Source: Sphingobacteriaceae bacterium
Lineage (GTDB): Bacteria; Bacillota; Sulfobacillia; Thermaerobacterales; RSA17
DNA length: 54,535 bases
Direction: 5' to 3'
Assembly (NCBI GenBank): GCA_035303785.1
Contig: DATGRI010000005.1
Location: 1-54,535 of the forward strand
Numbering within the stretch: position 1 is the stretch's first letter; every line of letters begins with the position of its first letter. Below the pieces are notes generated by a model. That model did not search any database. It saw only the letters and a list, made by a program, of their open reading frames with translations, and was not told the origin of the DNA. This document shows positions 47,082 to 54,535 of this stretch, piece by piece. Made by a program: the position numbers and the translations under genes.

Positions 47082-48425
47082 GTGGCCGAAGTGACCCAGC
47101 AGCCATCCCTAGCCGATCACCCCTTTCTTCCTATGAAGGAGCAGTTGGAGGCTATGCCCCCGGCGGAGGCCGCCGTCCAGCTGTTCGAACTGCCGCCCCA
47201 CCAGCGGGCCGTCGTCTTTCGCCTGCTCTCCAAAGACTTTGCCATCGAACTGTTTGAAATGCTGGAATCCCACCAGCAGCAGGCCCTTATCGAAAACCTG
47301 CGAAACGACGAGGCCCTCCACATCTTGGAGGAGATGTCCGCCGACGACCGGGCCCGGTTGCTGGACGAGATGCCGGCCAAAGTGGCCAAACAGCTGCTGG
47401 AAGGCCTGACCCCCGAGGAGCGGCAGGCCACCGCCCTCCTGCTGGGGTACGCCCCCGAGACCGCCGGGCGCATCATGGTGCCCGACTTCATCAACCTGCA
47501 GGAAGACATGACGGTGGCCGAAGCCCTGGCCAAAATCCGGCGGGTAGGCCTGGAGCGGGAAACCATCTACACCTTGTACGTCACCGATCACGGCCGGCGG
47601 CTCCAAGGGGTCGTCTCCCTGCGGGACCTGGTGCTGGCCGACCCCGAGGCCCGGGTGGGCGACATCGCCGAGCCCGACGTCATTTCCGCCCGGACCGACA
47701 CCGACCAGGAGCAGGTGGCCCGGCTCATCGAGAGCCACGACCTGCTGGCGGTGCCCGTTGTCGACTCGGAAAACCGGCTGGTAGGCATCGTCACCGTTGA
47801 CGACGCCTTGGATGTCTTGGACGAGGAGGCCACCGAAGACTTCCACCGCCTGGGCGGTTTGACCGGCGCCCCCGCCGGCGAGGAGCAATACTTCCACCTG
47901 AACCCGGTGCAGCAGACCCGCCGGCGCCTGCCCTGGCTGCTTATCCTGGCCCTGGCAGGGGTCATCAGCGGCACCTTGATCTCCTGGTTTGAGGAAACTT
48001 TAACGGCCGTGGTGAGTTTGGCCTTTTTCATTCCCATGATCATGGATACGGCGGGCAACGTGGGGGCCCAGGTAGTGACCCTGGTGGTGCGGGCCCTGGC
48101 CACCGGCGAGATCCATTCCCGCCATTTCTGGCGCACCTTGCTGCGGGAACTGGGCACCGGCACCCTCCTGGGGCTGGGGGTGGGCCTGGCGGGCGGTTCG
48201 GTGGCCTATTACGTTACGAGGGACATCTACATGGGTTTGGCCACCGGCGGCGCCCTCCTGGGCACCGTCCTGGCGGCGGGTTTTTTCGGCACCGCCCTGC
48301 CTTTCATCCTGACCAAGCTGCGCCTGGACCCCGCCGTGGCCTCGGCGCCCCTCATCACCACCATCGGCGACGGCATCGGCCTGCTGATCTATTTCAGCCT
48401 GGCCAAATTGCTGTACGGCCTGTAA
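47082..48425 (+). CDS. mgtE: Magnesium transporter MgtE
   Basis: 447 residues. N domain of helical repeats (about 25-130), two CBS domains (about 135-260), and five membrane helices in the C-terminal third (LPWLLILALAGVISGTLIS onward; NVGAQVVTLVVRALATGEI is the family signature). It is a Mg2+ channel gated by cytoplasmic Mg2+. AAGGGGAG lies 7 nt before GTG 47082. No Mg riboswitch is evident in the 149-bp leader. Confidence 0.94.
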   Translation: MAEVTQQPSLADHPFLPMKEQLEAMPPAEAAVQLFELPPHQRAVVFRLLSKDFAIELFEMLESHQQQALIENLRNDEALHILEEMSADDRARLLDEMPAKVAKQLLEGLTPEERQATALLLGYAPETAGRIMVPDFINLQEDMTVAEALAKIRRVGLERETIYTLYVTDHGRRLQGVVSLRDLVLADPEARVGDIAEPDVISARTDTDQEQVARLIESHDLLAVPVVDSENRLVGIVTVDDALDVLDEEATEDFHRLGGLTGAPAGEEQYFHLNPVQQTRRRLPWLLILALAGVISGTLISWFEETLTAVVSLAFFIPMIMDTAGNVGAQVVTLVVRALATGEIHSRHFWRTLLRELGTGTLLGLGVGLAGGSVAYYVTRDIYMGLATGGALLGTVLAAGFFGTALPFILTKLRLDPAVASAPLITTIGDGIGLLIYFSLAKLLYGL

Positions 48426-48441
48426 AGGAAGGAAGCCCGGC

Positions 48442-49272
48442 GTGATCATCGGCAACCGTGAGTTTCTCCTGGGCCGGCGGACGTACATCGCCGGCATCAT
48501 CAACTTGACCCCCGACTCCTTTTCCGACGGGGGCCTGGTGACGGGCCCCGAGGAGGCGGCCCGGCTGGCCCGGGAACTGGCGGCCCAAGGGGCCGACATC
48601 ATCGACATCGGGGCCGAATCCACCCGCCCGGGATCCTTCCCCATCAGCGCCGACACCGAACTGGAGCGGCTGCTGCCCGCCCTCCGGGCGGTGCGGGCCG
48701 CCGTAGACGTCCCCATATCGGTGGACACTTACAAGTCCGACGTAGCCGCCGTGGCCGTGCGCCAGGGGGCCGACATGGTCAACGACATCTCGGGGCTGCG
48801 GGCCGATCCCCTCATGGCCGTCACCGTGGCCTCCCTGGGGGTGCCCGTAGTCATCATGCACCGGCGGCCCTTCAGCAGCCCCTTCCCCGGCGACGTCTGG
48901 CCCGGCCTCCTCAAGGAACTGGCCATCAGCCTGGAAAAGGCGGCAGTGGCCGGCATTCCCCGGGAAAAGATCATCCTGGATCCCGGCTTTGGCTTCGGCA
49001 AGACGGACCGGCAAAACCTGGACCTGGTCATGGGCCTGGGCAAGTTGAAGGCTTTGGGCTATCCCGTCCTGCTGGGCCCCTCCCGCAAGAGCACCTTGGG
49101 CCGCCTTCTCCAGGAGCCGCCCTTGAACCGCCTGGAGGGCACCCTGGCCCTGTCGGTCCTGGCCGTGGCCCAGGGCGTGGACTTCCTGCGGGTCCACGAT
49201 GTGGCGTCGGTAAGGAAGGCGGTGCGGGTGGCCGACGTCGCCGTCCGGGGGCTGCCGGAGGATCCTCAATGA
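48442..49272 (+). CDS. folP: Dihydropteroate synthase
   Basis: 276 residues, TIM barrel. Motifs: INLTPDSFSDGG, DIGAESTRPGS, MVNDISGL, LDPGFGFGK, GPSRKS and RVHDV. It condenses p-aminobenzoate with dihydropterin pyrophosphate. The GTG start lies 16 nt after mgtE, with AAAGGAAGG upstream. It overlaps folC by 4 nt. Confidence 0.96.
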   Translation: MIIGNREFLLGRRTYIAGIINLTPDSFSDGGLVTGPEEAARLARELAAQGADIIDIGAESTRPGSFPISADTELERLLPALRAVRAAVDVPISVDTYKSDVAAVAVRQGADMVNDISGLRADPLMAVTVASLGVPVVIMHRRPFSSPFPGDVWPGLLKELAISLEKAAVAGIPREKIILDPGFGFGKTDRQNLDLVMGLGKLKALGYPVLLGPSRKSTLGRLLQEPPLNRLEGTLALSVLAVAQGVDFLRVHDVASVRKAVRVADVAVRGLPEDPQ

Positions 49273-50732
49273 CCGGGCCCCAAGCCCTCAGCCGGGATGA
49301 AGCCCTGGCCTGGCTGGGCCGGCAGGCTGGGCTCACCATGGGCCTGGGACTGGCCCGGATGCACGGGCTGCTGGGCCTGCTGGGCCGCCCCGACCTGGCC
49401 ATTCCCCGGCTGCTCCACGTGGCCGGCACCAACGGCAAAGGGTCCACCGCCCGCATGGCGGCGGCCATCCTCCAGGCTGCCGGCTGCCGCACCGGCCTCT
49501 ACACCTCCCCGGCCTTGGAGGACCCTGTGGAAGTGTGCCGCATCGACGACGAGCCGCCCGACCCCGACACCCTGGCCGCACTGGTGGCGGAACTGATCCC
49601 GGCGACGGTGGAAGCGGAGGGGCGCCTGGGGGAAGCCCCCACCCCCTTCGAGCGCTGGACGGCCCTCATGTACCTCTGGTGCGCCCGGAAGGGTGTGGAC
49701 GTGCTGGTCCAGGAGACGGGGCTGGGCGGCCGCCTGGACGCCACCAACGCCGCCGCCCGCACCCACGTGGCGGCCATCTCCAGCATCGCCGTAGAGCATA
49801 CCGACTGGCTGGGATCCAGCCTGGAACAGATCGCCGCGGAAAAAGCGGCCATCCTGCGGCCGGGCATGCTGGCGGTGACCAGCGCCGAAGGCCCCGCCCT
49901 GGCGGTGGTGGCGGAGGCGGCCCGGGCAAAAAAGGTGCCTTTGTATCGAGTTGTCGACGAAGAAGCATCGGGGGCGGCGGCCGGTTCCCGGGACCACCCG
50001 GCGGGCGGCGTCTTCCGGGTCACCGGCATCACCACCGGCAGCACCGGCACCCGTTTCGTCCTGGCGGGGCCCGGCTGCCCGCCTTTGCCCCTCCGCTGCC
50101 CCCTGCCGGGGCGGCACCAAGCCATGAACGCTGCTTTGGCGGCGGCGGCGGTGCTGCTCCTGGCCCGCCGGGGCCTGCCCCAGCCCGTAACGCCCACCGT
50201 CCTCCAGAAAGGGCTGGCCGGCGCTTCGTGGCCCGGCCGCCTGGAAATATGGCCCTCCCGGCCGGAAGTGGTCTTCGATGTGGCCCACAATCCCCACGGG
50301 GCCAGGGCATTGGTGGCGGCTTTGCGGGAAATCTTCCCCGGCCGAAGGCCGGTGGTGGTGTGCGGCATGCTGGCCGACAAGGATGCGGCCGGTGCGGCCG
50401 CCCAGTGGCAGGATTGGCCGCCGGCCCACATCTTGACGGTGGATCCGGAAAATCCCCGGGCTATGCCGGCCCCGACGCTGGCCCGGCATTTCCAGGCAGC
50501 CGGCCTACCGGCCCGGGCCATGCCCTCCCTGGCGGAGGGCCTGGCGGAAGGCCTGGCTCTGGCCCGGCGGGAACCCGGCGCCCTGCTGGTGGTGACGGGC
50601 TCCTTTTACGTGGTGGGGCCCGCCCGGCGGGAACTGGCCTTTATGGCTCCCCAACCTCCGGGGGCGCTCCCTCCTGGACCGGAGGCGGCTGGGGAGGCCG
50701 CCCCAGAAAGCCGGCGTGATACAGCACCATGA
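49269..50732 (+). CDS. folC: Bifunctional folylpolyglutamate / dihydrofolate synthase
   Basis: 487 residues of the Mur-ligase family. P-loop GTNGKGST, then GLYTSPALED, QETGLGGRLDATN, and VVFDVAHNPHGARALV in the C-terminal domain. It adds glutamate to folates. ATGA overlap with folP. The last ~30 codons (Pro/Ala/Glu-rich) overlap the 3' end of the opposite-strand rsmE by 92 bp. Confidence 0.95.
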   Translation: MTGPQALSRDEALAWLGRQAGLTMGLGLARMHGLLGLLGRPDLAIPRLLHVAGTNGKGSTARMAAAILQAAGCRTGLYTSPALEDPVEVCRIDDEPPDPDTLAALVAELIPATVEAEGRLGEAPTPFERWTALMYLWCARKGVDVLVQETGLGGRLDATNAAARTHVAAISSIAVEHTDWLGSSLEQIAAEKAAILRPGMLAVTSAEGPALAVVAEAARAKKVPLYRVVDEEASGAAAGSRDHPAGGVFRVTGITTGSTGTRFVLAGPGCPPLPLRCPLPGRHQAMNAALAAAAVLLLARRGLPQPVTPTVLQKGLAGASWPGRLEIWPSRPEVVFDVAHNPHGARALVAALREIFPGRRPVVVCGMLADKDAAGAAAQWQDWPPAHILTVDPENPRAMPAPTLARHFQAAGLPARAMPSLAEGLAEGLALARREPGALLVVTGSFYVVGPARRELAFMAPQPPGALPPGPEAAGEAAPESRRDTAP

Positions 50733-51459
50733 TGAGGAGGGCCGGACCCGCCGTCTCGGCCCGGAAAATGAGGGGGCCCAGGCTGACGGTTTGCGCCCCC
50801 GCCGCCCGCAGGGTCTCCACTTCCTGCAATTCAAAGCCCCCCTCGGGGCCGACGATGACCATCATCTCCGGCGGCCACCCATGGGGCGCCAAATCCGCCA
50901 GGACGTCGTACAAGCCCCGCTCCCCCTCGCCTTCCCAGGCCAGGATCACCAGGCCGCCCCCCTCCCGGCACCGGGCGGCCAGGGCAGCCACCGCCGCCAC
51001 ATCCCGCACCTCATCCACCGGCGGGATATGGCTGCGGCCCGACTGCTGGGCGGCGGCCCCGGCGATCCGCTGCCACCGCTCCAGCCGGCGGCCCAGCCGG
51101 TCCGCCGGCGGCCGGACTACGGTGCGGGCCGAGACCATGGGCACCAGGCGGGCCATCCCCACTTCCGTCCCTTTTTGGATGACCCACTCGAAGCGCTCGC
51201 CTTTCAACAGGGCTTGGACCAAGGTGATGGCCACGGGCGGCTCCCGCCGGGGCGGGGCCGTAGCAACGATGCGCCCCACGCACCGCTCCCCGTCCACACG
51301 GACCAGGCGCACCGTATACTCGGTGCCGTCGGGCCCTATGGCCGCAACCTGATCCCCGGGGGCCTTGCGCAGGACCACGGCCAGATGGCGGGCGTCGCCC
51401 CCTTGAATGACGATGTCCTGGTCTTGAATTTGCTGGGCGGTTACGAAGAAGCGAGCCAC
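50641..51459 (-). CDS. rsmE: 16S rRNA (uracil-1498-N3)-methyltransferase
   Basis: 272 residues. N-terminal PUA-like part (FFVTAQQIQDQDIVIQGGDARHLAVVLRK), SPOUT domain with IGPEGGF-type VGPEGGFELQEV and the knot motif VSLGPLIFRAETAGPALL. It methylates U1498 of 16S rRNA. The C-terminal ~30 residues are Pro/Gly-rich and overlap folC. It follows prmA, as in Bacillus (yqeT-yqeU). Confidence 0.94.
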   Translation of the reverse strand: MARFFVTAQQIQDQDIVIQGGDARHLAVVLRKAPGDQVAAIGPDGTEYTVRLVRVDGERCVGRIVATAPPRREPPVAITLVQALLKGERFEWVIQKGTEVGMARLVPMVSARTVVRPPADRLGRRLERWQRIAGAAAQQSGRSHIPPVDEVRDVAAVAALAARCREGGGLVILAWEGEGERGLYDVLADLAPHGWPPEMMVIVGPEGGFELQEVETLRAAGAQTVSLGPLIFRAETAGPALLIMVLYHAGFLGRPPQPPPVQEGAPPEVGEP

Positions 51460-51500
51460 GGGCGGTGGTCAGTCCTCCGGGCGGTCAATTCCCTGGGCGT

Positions 51501-52433
51501 TCAATCTGCTGCTGGTTCAAAACGGGCGGCCAGCCACTGGCCGTCCCGCCGCGTCTCCACGCAGGCCATGCCCTGGACGGTGAAAGCCCGTTCCAGCCGC
51601 TCCTGCTCCTTGGACAGGACGCCCGCCAGGATGAGGCACCCGCCGGGCCGCACCAGGGCCGACAAGGGCGCTGCCCGCTCCACCAGCACCGGCAGCAGGA
51701 TGTTGCTGACCACCACATCGGCCCGGGGGTCCTGGGCATCACCGTCGGGCCACCATGGGGCCAGCCGGGCCGGCTCCACCAAGGCCACATCGGCCTGCTC
51801 CACACGGATCCGCTCGTCCAATTGGTTGAAGGCTATGTTCTCCCGGGCCACTGCCACGGCCACGGGATCGATGTCCAGGCCCAGCACCGCCCGGGCGCCC
51901 AGGCGGGCGGCGGCGATGGCCAAAATGCCCGAACCGGTGCCCACGTCCAGCACCCGGGGGCACCCGGGCGCCACGGCGTCTTCCAGCATCTGCAGGGCCT
52001 GCTGGGTGGTGGTGTGCTCCCCGGTGCCGAAGGCCAGGCCGGGATCCAGGTAGATGGGCTGCCGCCCCGTTTCATTCCGGTAGGTGGACCGGAGCCAAGT
52101 GGGCACGATCACCAGCCCCCGGCCTACGGGCAAAGGACCGTAAAACTGCTTCCAGGCCTCGGCCCAGTCGGTGGGCGCTACCTCTTCCCTGACGGCCCTT
52201 TCGTAAACCGGCGCCCCGAACACATGGGCCAGGGAGCGGAGCCTGTCCTGCAGGGCCGCCCACTGCTCCTCACCGGCAGGTCCGGCGGGAAAATAAATGA
52301 TGACCGAAGTGCCCCCGGCATCTTCGGCCAACTCCACGCCGCCGGCGCTGTATTGATGACACCAGTGGGTGACCGCCTCCAAAGCGGGGGGATGAACGCC
52401 CAGGAGCCGGACCTTCAGCCAGCCCCGGCTCAT
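51501..52433 (-). CDS. prmA: Ribosomal protein L11 methyltransferase
   Basis: 310 residues. The SAM-binding motif [20 protein letters not shown] is preceded by [16 protein letters not shown], and the NPPY-type loop appears as VVVSNILL. It trimethylates ribosomal protein L11. Its ATG overlaps the dnaJ stop (ATGA). Confidence 0.95.
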   Translation of the reverse strand: MSRGWLKVRLLGVHPPALEAVTHWCHQYSAGGVELAEDAGGTSVIIYFPAGPAGEEQWAALQDRLRSLAHVFGAPVYERAVREEVAPTDWAEAWKQFYGPLPVGRGLVIVPTWLRSTYRNETGRQPIYLDPGLAFGTGEHTTTQQALQMLEDAVAPGCPRVLDVGTGSGILAIAAARLGARAVLGLDIDPVAVAVARENIAFNQLDERIRVEQADVALVEPARLAPWWPDGDAQDPRADVVVSNILLPVLVERAAPLSALVRPGGCLILAGVLSKEQERLERAFTVQGMACVETRRDGQWLAARFEPAAD

Positions 52434-53593
52434 CGCTGGAAGGCGTCCCTCACCCGGCGCAGGAAGCTCCGGTCGTCGTTCACCGCTTCACCTCTAAGCT
52501 GGGCGAACTGCACCAGCAGCGCCCGCTCTTCCTCAGTCAATTCCTTGGGAATGGTCACGTCGATGCGGACCAAATGGTCGCCCCGGCCGGCGGCCCGCAG
52601 GCGGGGAATGCCCTTGCCCCGCAGCCGGATTTCCGTGCCCGGCTGGGTGCCCGCCGGCACGTTCACCTGCTGCACACCGTCCAAGGTCTCCACCTCGATG
52701 GTGGTGCCCAGGGCGGCCCGGGCCATGTCGATGGCGTGGCGGCTGACCACGTTGTCCCCCTGGCGCTGGAGCACAGGATGGGGACGCACCCGGACCCGCA
52801 GGAACAAATCCCCCGGCGGGCCCCCGTGGTCGCCCACGTGGCCCTGGCCGCTGACCCGGATGCGGGTGTCGTTGTCCACCCCCGGCGGCACCGCCACCTT
52901 CAGGGGGCGGGTGCGCTTCACCCGCCGCCGGCCCACGCATTCCACGCACGGGTCCAGGATGACCTGCCCCGTGCCGTTGCAGCGGTTGCAGGTGGTGACG
53001 GTGAGCATGGTGCCCAGCAAGGTGTTCCGGTGGACCTGCACCTGGCCGGCGCCGCCGCACTCGGGACAGGTGGTGGGCCCGGTGCCCGGCTTGGCGCCGG
53101 AGCCGCTGCAGGTGGGGCACACTTCCAGCCGCTCCACCTTGATTTCCTTTTCCACCCCGAAGGCCGCCTCCCGGAAGTTGAGGACCAGGGGCATCTCCAT
53201 GTCGGCCCCCCGGGTAGGCCGGGGCCGCCGGGGCCCCCGGACGCCGCCGAAGCCGCCGGCGCCGCCGAAGAACTGCTCGAAAATCGTTTCAAAGGGGTTG
53301 AAATCGCCGCCGGCGCTGCCGAAGGGGTCGCCCCCGGCCCCGCCGGCTCCGCCGAAGGGATCGCCCCCGTTGACGGCGGCGTGGCCGAAGCGGTCGTAGG
53401 CGGCCCGCTTCTCGGGATCGCTCAGCACTTCGTAGGCTTCCCGCACTTCCTTGAAGCGCTCGGCGGCCTGGCTGTCGTTGGGGTTGGCGTCGGGATGGTG
53501 CTTCCGGGCCAAACGACGATAGGCCTTCTTGATGGTTTCCTGGTCGGCGTCCCGGCTGACGCCCAGCACTTCGTAATAATCCCGCTTGGCCAC
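52430..53593 (-). CDS. dnaJ: Chaperone DnaJ
   Basis: 387 residues. J domain with the HPD motif in KHHPDANP, a Gly/Phe-rich region with [13 protein letters not shown] (about 75-120), and four Cys repeats ([32 protein letters not shown]; the last lacks the final Gly). It stimulates DnaK. GTG start at 53593 with GGGGGAGG upstream; in one operon after dnaK. Confidence 0.96.
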   Translation of the reverse strand: MAKRDYYEVLGVSRDADQETIKKAYRRLARKHHPDANPNDSQAAERFKEVREAYEVLSDPEKRAAYDRFGHAAVNGGDPFGGAGGAGGDPFGSAGGDFNPFETIFEQFFGGAGGFGGVRGPRRPRPTRGADMEMPLVLNFREAAFGVEKEIKVERLEVCPTCSGSGAKPGTGPTTCPECGGAGQVQVHRNTLLGTMLTVTTCNRCNGTGQVILDPCVECVGRRRVKRTRPLKVAVPPGVDNDTRIRVSGQGHVGDHGGPPGDLFLRVRVRPHPVLQRQGDNVVSRHAIDMARAALGTTIEVETLDGVQQVNVPAGTQPGTEIRLRGKGIPRLRAAGRGDHLVRIDVTIPKELTEEERALLVQFAQLRGEAVNDDRSFLRRVRDAFQR

Positions 53594-53725
53594 GGTTCAG
53601 CACCTCCCCCTGGTTAATTCTCAGCCAAAATCCGCGCGACTTTTCTGCCAGTATAACAGAGACGTCCAGCCGCCCCGTCACCTGCCGGAGGCGGCTGGTC
53701 CCACCGTCAAACTTGAGAATTGCCG

Positions 53726-54535
53726 TTACCCCTGGGAGCCGCCGGCCCCCTCCTCATCAGAAGAAACCTGGTAGTCGGCGTCCACCACGGGATCGTCGCC
53801 CCCAGGGCTGCCGCCGTCGCCCGCCGCGGCGCCATCCCCGGCCCCGCCGGCGGCCGCCGAGGCCTGCTGCTGCTGGTACACGGCGGTGCCCAGCACCTGC
53901 AGCTGGGCCTGCAGGTGCTCCACAGCCGCCTTGATGGCCCCGCTGTCGCCGCCCTTGACGGCCTCCTCCACTTTATTCACCGCTTCCTCCACCTTGGCCA
54001 CGGCGTCGGCGGGCGCCTTGTCCCGCAGGTCGTTCAAAGTGCGCCGGGCGGTGGCGACCAAAGCGTCGGCCTCGTTGCGCAGCTCCACTTCTTCCTTGCG
54101 CCGCCGGTCTTCCTCGCTGTGCTGCTCCGCTTCACGAATGAGGCGCTGCACTTCCTCTTCCGACAGGTTGGTAGAGGCCTGGATGGTCACCTTTTGCTCC
54201 CGGCCCGTCCCCAAGTCCTTGGCCGTCACGTTGACGATGCCGTTGACGTCGATGTCGAAGCTCACCTCGATGCGGGGTATGCCCCGGGGCGCCGGCGGAA
54301 TGCCGTCCAAAATGAACCGGCCCAAAGTCTTGTTGCCGGCGGCCAGGGGCCGCTCACCCTGGAGCACGTGAATTTCCACCTGGGTTTGGTTGTCGGCGGC
54401 GGTGCTGTAAATCTTCTTCTGGCTGTGGGGGATGGCCGTGTTGCGGGGAATGAGCACGTCCATGATGCCCCCCAAAGTCTCCACCCCCAAGGACAAGGGG
54501 GTGACGTCCACCAGGACGATGTCGTCGGTAGTCTC
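53726..54535 (-). CDS. dnaK: Chaperone DnaK, C-terminal part (truncated by window edge)
   Basis: The frame is open to the right edge; about 269 residues are visible. It begins in the substrate-binding domain ([40 protein letters not shown]) and continues through the helical lid. The tail is Ala/Gly/Asp-rich and ends EEGAGGSQG. The ATPase domain, promoter and any hrcA/grpE lie outside the window. Confidence 0.96.
   Translation of the reverse strand, partial: ETTDDIVLVDVTPLSLGVETLGGIMDVLIPRNTAIPHSQKKIYSTAADNQTQVEIHVLQGERPLAAGNKTLGRFILDGIPPAPRGIPRIEVSFDIDVNGIVNVTAKDLGTGREQKVTIQASTNLSEEEVQRLIREAEQHSEEDRRRKEEVELRNEADALVATARRTLNDLRDKAPADAVAKVEEAVNKVEEAVKGGDSGAIKAAVEHLQAQLQVLGTAVYQQQQASAAAGGAGDGAAAGDGGSPGGDDPVVDADYQVSSDEEGAGGSQG

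Overview
The window is GC-rich chromosomal DNA, most likely from a high-GC, aerobic, spore-forming Bacillota lineage (Symbiobacterium-, Thermaerobacter- or Limnochorda-like). The evidence is the Firmicutes gene order rpsU-nfeD-floA-yqfC-yqfD-phoH-yqfF-ybeY-dgkA-era-recO-glyQ-glyS-dnaG-rpoD, the sporulation genes yqfC and yqfD, a glycyl T-box leader, strong Shine-Dalgarno sequences with many GTG/TTG starts, and an aa3-type oxidase operon. The exact genus cannot be read from the sequence.

Layout. (1) 1-372: the C-terminus of a tyrosine recombinase, its terminator, and a tRNA-Val(CAC) whose 3' end faces the integrase, probably the edge of an integrative element. (2) 373-13400: a sugar or sugar-acid utilisation module. 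A minus-strand operon encodes a Gfo/Idh dehydrogenase, a TIM-barrel isomerase, a complete class-2 sugar ABC transporter, a TPP-dependent enzyme and an aldehyde dehydrogenase. It is preceded by an IclR regulator, and an IlvD/EDD aldonate dehydratase is divergent from it. The module is bracketed by two gap-free, about 82% identical, ~241-bp non-coding arrays. Each holds six TGYTCA-N4-TGARCA palindromes with exactly the same spacing (31-31-102-30-31 bp), and each lies next to a tRNA gene (Val, Glu). (3) 13693-23059: glutamate dehydrogenase, a six-gene cytochrome c oxidase operon with two subunit III paralogues, an M3 oligoendopeptidase and a lipoprotein. (4) 23060-26014: a cluster of six short hairpins, katG, and a frameshifted FeoA-like remnant. 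(5) 26015-45681: the conserved housekeeping superoperon, read on the minus strand. (6) 45817-50732: ddl, then plus-strand mgtE-folP-folC set into the superoperon. (7) 50641-54535: rsmE, prmA, dnaJ and the 3' part of dnaK.

Working together: the catabolic module looks like a non-phosphorylative oxidative route (uptake, dehydrogenation, aldonate dehydration to a 2-keto-3-deoxy acid, then possibly TPP-dependent C-C cleavage and aldehyde oxidation). Palindromes of the TTTwCA-N4/5-TGwAA type stand in front of both transcription units and suggest one shared regulator.

The two most unusual signals are the paired palindrome arrays and an in-frame UAA at codon 123 of the normally essential glyQ, which is otherwise intact and still sits behind a full promoter and T-box.
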